A stretch of DNA of 43,563 nucleotides from an uncultured Lachnospiraceae bacterium (GTDB lineage Bacteria; Bacillota; Clostridia; Lachnospirales; Lachnospiraceae): contig CAJUDM010000001.1 in the NCBI GenBank assembly GCA_910584915.1, forward strand, positions 13,929 through 57,491. Reading direction: 5' to 3'. The notes beneath the pieces are model-generated. The model ran no database searches. It was not told where the DNA came from and was given only the letters and a program-made list of their open reading frames with translations. Of this stretch, positions 1-6,518 are shown one piece after another (the first letter of the stretch is position 1; every line of letters begins with the position of its first letter). Both the position numbers and the translations under genes were made by a program.

Positions 1-21
1 TGTAAATCGTCTTGTGCGCTG
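1..21. repeat. Partial hairpin element H (right arm only)
   Basis: The first 21 bases match the right arm of the hairpin element seen complete at 6450-6504, 22754-22817, 22858-22921 and 43425-43487: the core TGTAAATCGTCTT followed by GTGCGCTG. The left arm would lie outside the window. Confidence 0.7.
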
Positions 22-57
22 TATGGACTCATGCTGTTTTTCAGTTCCTCAGTTCTC

Positions 58-118
58 CAACTCACAAACGCTTCGCTTTTTGTTCGTATCCCTCGCCTTC
101 GGCTCGGTCTATTACAGT
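58..118. repeat. Dispersed repeat G, copy A
   Basis: A 61-base intergenic sequence that recurs at 6385-6445 with 5 differences by eye. Both copies lie just to the left of an H hairpin element or part of one, so G and H appear to form a composite. It has no convincing reading frame. Confidence 0.75.
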
Positions 119-134
119 TCCTCAGATACACTCC

Positions 135-167
135 CAGCACACCTCTGCATTAAGACAGATTTCCAGC
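135..167. repeat. Degenerate left arm of hairpin element H
   Basis: CAGCACAC, then AAGACAGATTTCC about 10 bases on, resembles the left arm of the H element. No matching right arm follows. It overlaps the last codons and stop of the DUF1266 gene, so the end of that protein may have been shaped by the repeat. Confidence 0.45.
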
Positions 168-998
168 CGATTCATACCACATGCCGCTTCCCCAGGCATT
201 GCTGTCGTTTAACAGTGTACGGACTAACCGCGTCCACAGATCAAACCCCATGTGCAGACCGGACACAGAACTGCCCCGAAGGTCCCAATACAGTTCGCCG
301 CACACAACACTGACGGCAAAATCTGCCCAGTTTTTGAAAATCTGTGCCTGAGCGATCCAGTAGTCCGCCATCTCATCCAGTTCTTCTCTCGTCAGTATGC
401 CGCAGGCATAACCCGTCCGCAGATGCCCCATGCACTCGCAGATATCCCACGCCAGATATCCGGCGCGCCCTACAATGGGGTAAAACTCAGCGGAGAAGTC
501 CCGCATCTCCTGAAAATATGGCAACGCTTTTCTGTTGAGATCTGCCATGTCGAAGGGCGGATTGCCCTCCCAGAATCCCACAAAGTCCATATACTCGCGA
601 TTACAGCAGATTTCTTTTGTACAGAAGTCCGACAGCGTCTGTCTGTCCGTGATGCCAAAAACCTTTTTCAGATGGGCGCGGCACTCAGCCTCAGCCTCCG
701 GGGACGCGCATCTCGGCAGAGTAGTAAAATAATCAGCACCGGACTCACCCGGACCGGGAATACCGGGCGTTTTGCGCAGTGCCGGAACGCCGGCAAGCAG
801 AGCGATGAACTGATCTCTGTCACAGGGAATGCGGTCTGGAAGTTCCATCTTTCCAAACTCCTCAGACAAGGCCAAAATTTTCTTGTCAAATCCTGTATCA
901 AGAGGATGGAAGTCCTTTAACTGTAGTGCAGCGGAATGATCCGATCTTGCATCTCCTCCCACATCCTGTTTCCTGAAGCGGTCCAAAATGCCCATCAT
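150..998 (-). CDS. DUF1266 domain protein
   Basis: A 282-residue soluble protein with no signal peptide or membrane segment. The second half carries the pattern I associate with DUF1266: a helix with AWDICECMGHLRTGYACG, then LTREELDEMADYW, then an aromatic-rich end with LYWDLRG. DUF1266 proteins are bacterial proteins of unknown biochemical role, often in accessory regions. The ATG at 998 is chosen because GGAGG sits 5 bases upstream; an ATG at 995 and a GTG at 1010 are alternatives. It follows the ABC permease gene in the same direction after a gap of about 170 bases, so it may be a separate unit. Nothing in the sequence ties it to polysaccharide synthesis. Confidence 0.75.
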   Translation of the reverse strand: MMGILDRFRKQDVGGDARSDHSAALQLKDFHPLDTGFDKKILALSEEFGKMELPDRIPCDRDQFIALLAGVPALRKTPGIPGPGESGADYFTTLPRCASPEAEAECRAHLKKVFGITDRQTLSDFCTKEICCNREYMDFVGFWEGNPPFDMADLNRKALPYFQEMRDFSAEFYPIVGRAGYLAWDICECMGHLRTGYACGILTREELDEMADYWIAQAQIFKNWADFAVSVVCGELYWDLRGSSVSGLHMGFDLWTRLVRTLLNDSNAWGSGMWYESAGNLS

Positions 999-1105
999 TA
1001 TATCCTCCACATATATTTTTATACCAATAGTATTTCCCCTTATTCCCGCCTCATCCTAAATTAAACCTATATGCGCCTGACCGCGCTTCTCCAAAACATG
1101 AAAGT

Positions 1106-1139
1106 CGATTGCTCCACGCCTTTGGCGCTCCCACAATCG
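1106..1139. repeat. Intergenic hairpin after the ABC permease gene
   Basis: CGATTG at 1106-1111 pairs with CAATCG at 1134-1139, and CGCC/GGCG pair inside around a TTT loop, with a symmetric internal loop between the two stems. It lies in the gap after the permease stop. There is no T-tract on either side, so a terminator role is only possible. Confidence 0.4.
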
Positions 1140-1172
1140 CCGCCTCTCCACCGACAGGCACCTGAAAAAATG

Positions 1173-2177
1173 TTACAATACATCCGCAAAATGTACCTTC
1201 AGCCTCTTAAAGATCAGCGCCCCAATGCCAAATACGACCACCGTAAAGATCCAGAAATACATGGTGGAATAAAAGTCTTCAAAAAACCATTCCTTCTCAC
1301 AGACAGCGCTCCGATATCCGTTTACAATATACACAAGGGGATTTATCTTGATCACCGTATTCCAGATCGGCGGTTTATCCTTAAGCACCGCGATACTCCA
1401 GAGGATCGGCGTCGCCCACATTCCAACCTGCAGCACGATGGAAATGATCTGGGTAAGATCCCGGAAAAAAATGACGATCGCGCAGGTCGTATAGGATAAC
1501 CCCAGAACAAGGATAAACGTACAAAAACTGTAATACAGGATCTGTATCGTGTAAACTGTGGGATAACACCCGTAACATGCCGCCACGATCAGGAGCACCA
1601 ATACAAAAAACAGATGGATGAACGTCGCGGCGATGATCTTGATGATCGGTAGGATGCTGATCTTAAATACCACCTTTTTGACCAGATAGTTATATTCTAG
1701 GAGCGCCGTCGTCCCGTTGTTCAGCGCCTCAGAAAAATAGAACCAGGGGCACAGCCCCGCCGCCAGAAAGAGCACATAGGGCATACTGGTACCGCTGGAT
1801 AAAAACTGCGCTTTGGAACCCATGAAATTTTCAAACACAAACCAGTACATGACAACTGTCACGACCGGCTGTACAAGCGCCCAGATAATTCCCAGATAGG
1901 AGCCCGCATAGCGCTTCTTAAAATCATTTTTTGCCAGCTTCCAGATCAGCCGCCGGTTCTCAAACAACTCCACCGGGAGCACTGTCAGCTTGTCATAAAA
2001 CAGGATAAAAACCGCGCAGGAGAGCACGATCAGCACACAGGCTATGATCTTTTTGATAAGCTCCTCCTGGGGATCGGCGAAAGGATTATGATGCAGTACA
2101 ATGATCAGCGCCATGATCCCTGCCAGAGTACAGAAAATGGCGATCCCCATCTTCTTTGAAATCTTTTTATGCTTCAT
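1173..2177 (-). CDS. ABC-2 type polysaccharide export permease (Wzm/TagG-like) with N-terminal extension
   Basis: A 334-residue polytopic membrane protein. From about residue 75 it matches ABC-2 permeases that export O-antigen, teichoic acid or rhamnan: LIWKLAKNDFKKRYAGSYLG, then GIIWALVQPVVTVVMYW, and near the end INPLVYIVNGYRSAV. Such permeases pair with an ATPase (Wzt/TagH) to move lipid-linked polymer out of the cell. The family is usually about 260-280 residues; here about 70 extra residues at the N-terminus add two hydrophobic segments (near residues 10-28 and 42-60). The start at 2177 has AGGAGA 7-8 bases upstream and lies 13 bases after the rmlC stop, so the two are co-transcribed. 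No ATPase gene follows in the window, which is unusual because the two are normally adjacent. Confidence 0.88.
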   Translation of the reverse strand: MKHKKISKKMGIAIFCTLAGIMALIIVLHHNPFADPQEELIKKIIACVLIVLSCAVFILFYDKLTVLPVELFENRRLIWKLAKNDFKKRYAGSYLGIIWALVQPVVTVVMYWFVFENFMGSKAQFLSSGTSMPYVLFLAAGLCPWFYFSEALNNGTTALLEYNYLVKKVVFKISILPIIKIIAATFIHLFFVLVLLIVAACYGCYPTVYTIQILYYSFCTFILVLGLSYTTCAIVIFFRDLTQIISIVLQVGMWATPILWSIAVLKDKPPIWNTVIKINPLVYIVNGYRSAVCEKEWFFEDFYSTMYFWIFTVVVFGIGALIFKRLKVHFADVL

Positions 2178-2190
2178 CTGCGGCAATCTC

Positions 2191-2754
2191 CTACAAGCCC
2201 ATGCTCTGTCTATAAACGGAAAAGCCTGCCCATCTGGTATCCTTTTCCGACATGATAAGCTCCATCCCCTCTGGAATAGGCCACTCGATACCGATCTCGG
2301 GATCCGCGTAATAGATCCCGCCCTCATCATTTGCATGATAAAAGTCTGAACATTTATAACAGAATTCCGCGGTGTCGGAAAGAACCAGAAAGCCGTGGGC
2401 AAAATGTTTCGGCACAAAAAACTGCTTTTTATTCTCCTCTGATAAAATCTCCCCGTGCCATTTTCCGAAGGTGGGGGAACCCTTGCGCAGATCCACAGCC
2501 ACATCAAACACTTCCCCGCGGATCACCCGAACCAGCTTGTCCTGCGGATAATTGATCTGAAAATGCAGCCCCCGCAGCACGCCTTTTCTGGAGGAAGACT
2601 GGTTATCCTGCACAAACACCTGGCCGATGCCCGCCTCCTTAAAGTCCTCATACTGATAGGTTTCCATAAAATATCCCCTGCTGTCTCCGAAAACAGCAGG
2701 TGTGATGATCTTCAACCCCTCGATCTCACAGGACTCTACTGTAATTTTACCCAT
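2191..2754 (-). CDS. rfbC: dTDP-4-dehydrorhamnose 3,5-epimerase (RmlC)
   Basis: A 187-residue cupin of the normal RmlC length. It epimerises C3 and C5 of dTDP-4-keto-6-deoxyglucose to give dTDP-4-keto-L-rhamnose. Visible family features are SRGYF near residue 25, the active-site block DNQSSSRKGVLRGLHFQ with the catalytic His, VFDVAVDLRKGSPTFGKW, and FVPKHFAHGFLVLSD followed by the aromatic-rich YKCSDFYHA. The start ATG has AAGGGGAG 7 bases upstream. It sits between a GH25 gene and the ABC permease in the rml operon. The final rhamnose enzyme, RmlD, is not present in the window. Confidence 0.96.
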   Translation of the reverse strand: MGKITVESCEIEGLKIITPAVFGDSRGYFMETYQYEDFKEAGIGQVFVQDNQSSSRKGVLRGLHFQINYPQDKLVRVIRGEVFDVAVDLRKGSPTFGKWHGEILSEENKKQFFVPKHFAHGFLVLSDTAEFCYKCSDFYHANDEGGIYYADPEIGIEWPIPEGMELIMSEKDTRWAGFSVYRQSMGL

Positions 2755-2793
2755 ATTTCGCTCCCCTTATCTCATTCATTTGCTTACATTTGC

Positions 2794-2920
2794 GCAGTGC
2801 GCCATCCGGGTAATCTTCGATTCCCCGGATGCGCGGGCTCCGCCCTATCCAAAAAATCGAATAAAAAGCTGCTTATGCGCGAGCGCAACGCTTCTTTTTA
2901 TTCAGTTTTTTGCGCACTGC
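2794..2920. repeat. Nested inverted repeats (possible three-way junction)
   Basis: GCAGTGCGC at 2794-2802 pairs perfectly with GCGCACTGC at 2912-2920. Inside lie two more hairpins: CATCCGGG (2803-2810) with CCCGGATG (2824-2831), and GAATAAAAAG (2859-2868) with CTTTTTATTC (2894-2903), the latter containing TGCGC-GA-GCGCA at 2876-2887. This fills the gap between the GH25 stop and the rmlC start. It may be an RNA structure, a transcription barrier or a small mobile-element relic. Confidence 0.6.
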
Positions 2921-2924
2921 AGAT

Positions 2925-4262
2925 CTAATACGCCAGGTAGCTGATGTCCAGGTCCACGCGGCCTTCTATTCCGTCCACGCTGCCCGACGAAGTGTACTGC
3001 CAGAAATGGTAATTTCCCGCGTACACCGGATTCTCCCTGTACTCTGCCAGCCAGATGATATGTTCCTCCAGCTCATCCATCCGCAGCCTTGTTCTGAACC
3101 AGTTTCTGCTGCCGTAGATGCCTCCGGCATAACCGGCATCTTCCACCGTCTGGCAAAACGCTTTACACACCTTTGTCCTGGTCTCCAGATCCAGTCCGTC
3201 CGCACGCCCGTTGCCGCCGGCGCCCTCCGTATCGATAAAGACCGGATAAGTGACTTTGTAATCTCTGCAGAGTGCGATCGCCATACTCGCCTCCTCCACC
3301 GCTTCCACTTCGTTGGTCGCCTGCGTGAAGAAATATACGCCCACTTTCAGCCCGGCATTCAGCGCCCCCTGCATATTCTGCCTGAAATAGGGATCCTCGA
3401 CCAGCGCGCCGGTGGATGAACCGCGGTAGCCGCAGCGGATAATAGCATATGTAATCCCTGCATTCCGAACCCTGTCCCAGTCGATATCGCCGTTCCACTT
3501 CGAGACATCGATACCCGTCTGCCCCTCTTCTCCCAGATCCCGGATGTCCACGATCTCCGTGTCGTCCGCATCCTCCAGGGCATCCTTCTGCTCGGTATCC
3601 TCCTCCTCCGCAACGATATCCGCTTCCGTCTTCATGAGCAGTGTAATATCAGGGATCGCAGTATATGACACTCTGTCCTTCACTGACACTACTGTCGGTT
3701 TGGGAGTATCATAGTCGGCGACTTCCTCCAGACTCACCTCATAATCCCCGGCGCTCAGATTGCCGATATAAATAATGCCGTCCTTATCCTGATCCCTGTA
3801 GCTCCCCTGATCTTTCAGATGAATGACAAACGGGATCCCCGTCACCACCGCCCCGCTGGCATCCAGAACCTGGATCCGCAGATCCTGCTCCACCGAAGTG
3901 GTCACAAAATAAAGGCTCTTCTCATTCGCCTCCAGAAGTTTCTTTTCATAACTGGTGAGTTCTTTGTCAAAAAAAGTATCGTCCCTCAAAAACGCCCGCA
4001 GGTCATCCCCTGTCTGCAGCGACGGATCCGATCCCGCAAATCCTTCCCTCGCGAAATTTTCCGCGTCATCTTCCGTCCCGCCCTCTTCAGCAGTCTCTTC
4101 CACAAGAGAATCGATCTCGGAGGGAATTTCCTCCTGCGTCTCCTCCTGGTCCGGGAGCATCCTCTTTAATCTCGGTATGTTCCCCAGGGCCGTTACCGCT
4201 ACCACCAGCAGTATCATCCCTATGCTGATCAGGATCGCCCGCCTTTTTATCCTAGAGTCCAT
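2925..4262 (-). CDS. Membrane-anchored GH25 muramidase-like protein
   Basis: A 445-residue protein. An N-terminal hydrophobic segment (about residues 10-28) after RIKRR should anchor it with the rest outside. An acidic linker follows (about 35-75), then a beta-sandwich segment (about 130-205) with DQDKDGIIYIGNLSAGDYEV, similar in style to SpaA/Cna-B-type domains. The C-terminal third (about 252-445) is a GH25 lysozyme-like domain: GIDVSKWNGDIDWDRV gives the first acidic residue and FIDTEG gives the D-x-E pair expected of the catalytic site. GH25 enzymes cleave the MurNAc-GlcNAc bond of peptidoglycan. The ATG at 4262 has AGAGG 6 bases upstream and overlaps the rmlA stop by 11 bases; a TTG at 4268 is possible. 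It is paralogous to the product at 6519-9506. Confidence 0.92.
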   Translation of the reverse strand: MDSRIKRRAILISIGMILLVVAVTALGNIPRLKRMLPDQEETQEEIPSEIDSLVEETAEEGGTEDDAENFAREGFAGSDPSLQTGDDLRAFLRDDTFFDKELTSYEKKLLEANEKSLYFVTTSVEQDLRIQVLDASGAVVTGIPFVIHLKDQGSYRDQDKDGIIYIGNLSAGDYEVSLEEVADYDTPKPTVVSVKDRVSYTAIPDITLLMKTEADIVAEEEDTEQKDALEDADDTEIVDIRDLGEEGQTGIDVSKWNGDIDWDRVRNAGITYAIIRCGYRGSSTGALVEDPYFRQNMQGALNAGLKVGVYFFTQATNEVEAVEEASMAIALCRDYKVTYPVFIDTEGAGGNGRADGLDLETRTKVCKAFCQTVEDAGYAGGIYGSRNWFRTRLRMDELEEHIIWLAEYRENPVYAGNYHFWQYTSSGSVDGIEGRVDLDISYLAY

Positions 4263-5121
4263 TCGCAACCTCTGTCAGATATTTTCCGTAGTCTGTCTTG
4301 AGCAGCGGCTCCGCCAGCGCAAGAAGCTGCTCCTTTGTGATAAATCCCCTCTTATAGGCAATCTCCTCAATGCAGGAGATATATAATCCCTGGCGTTTCT
4401 GGAACGCCGCCACAAAATCAGCCGCATCCAACAGAGAATCATGATTCCCCGTATCCAGCCAGGCGAAACCGCGTCCCATCGTCTCCACGCGCAGGTCTCC
4501 CCGGCGCAGATATTCATTGTTGATGCTGGTGATCTCGATCTCTCCTCTGGCGGAGGGCTTTACATTTCTGGCTATCTCCACCACATCATTATCATAAAAA
4601 TAGAGTCCCGGCACGGCGTAATTGCTCTTCGGCTTCTCCGGCTTTTCCTCGATGGAGAGTGCCCTGCCCTCCTCATCAAATTCAACCACGCCATACTCCC
4701 GCGGATCCCTCACATAATAGCCGAAGATCGTAGCGCCCTTTTCCCTGGATGCAACCTGCAGAAGAAGCTTCGAAAAACTCTGGCCGTAAAAGATATTATC
4801 GCCCAGGACAAGCGCCACATGGTCATTCCCGATAAATTCCTCACCGATCAGAAACGCGTCAGCCAGTCCTCTCGGTACATCCTGCACCGCATAGGAAAAT
4901 GAGAGGCCAAGCTGTTCCCCTGTCCCGAACAGATCCTGAAATACGGGCAGATCCCTTGGCGTCGATATGATCAGTATCTCCCGGATGCCCGCCAGCATCA
5001 ACGTGGAGAGAGGATAATAGATCATCGGCTTGTCGTAGACCGGCATGATCTGTTTTGATATAGCTTTTGTCAGCGGATACAATCTTGTCCCTGCACCGCC
5101 CGCAAGTATGATTCCCTTCAT
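4252..5121 (-). CDS. rfbA: Glucose-1-phosphate thymidylyltransferase (RmlA)
   Basis: A 289-residue protein, full length for the family. It makes dTDP-glucose from glucose-1-phosphate and dTTP. Visible motifs are the nucleotide-binding LAGGAGTRLYPLT at the N-terminus, KQIMPVYDKPMIYYPLSTLM, the metal-binding LGDNIFYG, and EEKPEKPKSNYAVPGLYFYD, followed by ARGEIEITSIN and WLDTGNHDSLLDA. The ATG at 5121 is preferred over an upstream GTG at 5133 because it matches the conserved N-terminus and has AGGA 5 bases upstream. It lies between rmlB and the second GH25 gene. Its product feeds RmlB and so both the rhamnose branch and the proposed WecE branch. Confidence 0.97.
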   Translation of the reverse strand: MKGIILAGGAGTRLYPLTKAISKQIMPVYDKPMIYYPLSTLMLAGIREILIISTPRDLPVFQDLFGTGEQLGLSFSYAVQDVPRGLADAFLIGEEFIGNDHVALVLGDNIFYGQSFSKLLLQVASREKGATIFGYYVRDPREYGVVEFDEEGRALSIEEKPEKPKSNYAVPGLYFYDNDVVEIARNVKPSARGEIEITSINNEYLRRGDLRVETMGRGFAWLDTGNHDSLLDAADFVAAFQKRQGLYISCIEEIAYKRGFITKEQLLALAEPLLKTDYGKYLTEVANGL

Positions 5122-5177
5122 CTTCTTCCTCACTTCCGCACCGCTTCTGTCAGATATACCAGATATGCAGCACTCTT

Positions 5178-5224
5178 CATTTTTCCGGGCAGCGACCCGT
5201 CTTCCCCGGCCTCACCGGAAAATG
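5178..5224. repeat. Hairpin in the rmlB-rmlA gap
   Basis: CATTTTTCCGG at about 5178-5188 pairs with CCGGAAAATG at 5215-5224 (one bulged T) across a loop of about 26 bases. It fills part of the gap of about 140 bases between rmlB and rmlA. Neither side has a clear T-tract, so its function is open; nothing else is evident in this gap. Confidence 0.4.
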
Positions 5225-5262
5225 CATGGCAAAACCCGCACCCCCGCGCATTCACAGACTTC

Positions 5263-6345
5263 CTATTTTACATGGTACATCTCTTCATAATATTTCTGGT
5301 AGTCGCCGCTTGTCACATTCCTCATCCAGTCCTCGTGCTCGAAGAACCACTCGATGGTCCTGCGGATCCCCTCCTTAAACATAGTCTCCGGCTCCCAGCC
5401 GATCTCTGCTTTGATCTTGTCAGGGGCGATCGCATAACGTCTGTCATGCCCCTTCCGGTCCTCCACATAAGTGATCAGATCTTTGCTGACAAGCGCTTTT
5501 CTGGGATCTCCCTCCGGCAGCATCTCCTGCAGCGTCTCTATGATGATCGTGACGATCTCGATATTCTGCTTTTCGTTATGGCCGCCGATATTGTAAGTCT
5601 CAAACAGCCTTCCCTGTTCCTGCACCATGTCGATGGCTTTCGCATGATCCTCCACATACAGCCAGTCCCTGACATTTTTTCCATCGCCATACACTGGCAG
5701 TTTCTTTCCCTGCAGCGCGTTGTTGATGATCAGCGGGATCAGCTTTTCCGGGAACTGATAAGGCCCGTAATTGTTGGAACAGTTGGTGATATTCGCCGGG
5801 AATTTATAGGTATCCATGTACGCCCTCACCAGCATGTCCGAACTCGCCTTGCTGGCGGAATAGGGGCTGTGGGGCGCATAGGGAGTCGTCTCATAGAAAT
5901 ACTCCCCTTCATTCTCCAGCGAACCGTACACCTCGTCCGTGGAGACATGCAGGAATTTTTTCCCCTCCTGATAAGTGCCGTCCGGATTCTCCCATGCCGC
6001 CTTCGCGCAGTTCAGCATCACCGCAGTCCCGAGCACATTGGTCTTCACAAAAACCTCCGGATCTTTGATGCTCCTGTCCACATGGCTCTCCGCCGCAAAA
6101 TGCACCACTCTGTCGATATCATTCTCCGCGAAGATCCTTCCGATCGCTTCCTTGTCACAGATATCCGCCTTCACAAAAGTATAATTGTCCCGCTTTTCAA
6201 CATCCCGCAGATTTTCCAGATTCCCCGCATACGTCAGGGCGTCCACGTTGATGATGCGGATCCCGCTGCCATATTTTTTAAACATATAATGAATATAGTT
6301 GGAACCGATAAATCCTGCTCCGCCTGTCACCAGATAAGTTCTCAT
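5263..6345 (-). CDS. rfbB: dTDP-glucose 4,6-dehydratase (RmlB)
   Basis: A 360-residue extended short-chain dehydrogenase. It converts dTDP-glucose to dTDP-4-keto-6-deoxyglucose using bound NAD. Visible motifs are TGGAGFIGSN for NAD binding, HFAAESHVDRSI, the active-site STDEVYGSL, the YxxxK pair in YSASKASSD, NCSNNYGPYQFPEKLIP and KNVRDWLYVEDH. The ATG at 6345 has a strong GGAGG 8 bases upstream. The upstream gap (6346-6518) holds one G repeat and one complete H hairpin. The product is the branch point for dTDP-rhamnose (RmlC here) and probably for the WecE aminotransferase at 21583-22713. Confidence 0.97.
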   Translation of the reverse strand: MRTYLVTGGAGFIGSNYIHYMFKKYGSGIRIINVDALTYAGNLENLRDVEKRDNYTFVKADICDKEAIGRIFAENDIDRVVHFAAESHVDRSIKDPEVFVKTNVLGTAVMLNCAKAAWENPDGTYQEGKKFLHVSTDEVYGSLENEGEYFYETTPYAPHSPYSASKASSDMLVRAYMDTYKFPANITNCSNNYGPYQFPEKLIPLIINNALQGKKLPVYGDGKNVRDWLYVEDHAKAIDMVQEQGRLFETYNIGGHNEKQNIEIVTIIIETLQEMLPEGDPRKALVSKDLITYVEDRKGHDRRYAIAPDKIKAEIGWEPETMFKEGIRRTIEWFFEHEDWMRNVTSGDYQKYYEEMYHVK

Positions 6346-6384
6346 CAACTCTTCCTCCAAATCATTTCAGTTTCACATACTTTT

Positions 6385-6445
6385 CAACTCACAAACACTT
6401 CGCTTTTTGTTCGTATCCCTCGCTTTCAGCTCGGTCCATTCCAGT
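6385..6445. repeat. Dispersed repeat G, copy B
   Basis: This 61-base sequence matches 58-118 with 5 mismatches by eye and lies directly next to the complete H hairpin at 6450-6504, upstream of rmlB. Confidence 0.75.
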
Positions 6446-6449
6446 CCCG

Positions 6450-6504
6450 CAGGAAGTCAATTTACAGCAGCTTTGCATCTGTAAATCGACTTATGCGCCT
6501 CCTG
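6450..6504. repeat. Hairpin element H, complete copy upstream of rmlB
   Basis: AAGTC (6454-6458) pairs with GACTT (6488-6492). ATTTACAG (6460-6467) pairs with CTGTAAAT (6479-6486). An A/C mismatch separates the two stems, and GC-TTT-GC closes the tip. CAGG (6450) and CCTG (6501) form an outer stem. The stem sequence differs from other copies by paired changes. Confidence 0.8.
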
Positions 6505-6518
6505 AAACCCTGTTGTTC

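Noticed and set aside
14..313. Plus-strand 99-codon frame at the left edge
   Set aside because: It runs through the G and H repeats and into the antisense of the DUF1266 gene; no coding signs.
2178..2507. N-terminal extension of the ABC permease frame to 2507
   Set aside because: That part overlaps rmlC in another frame, and the ATG at 2177 has a good ribosome binding site.
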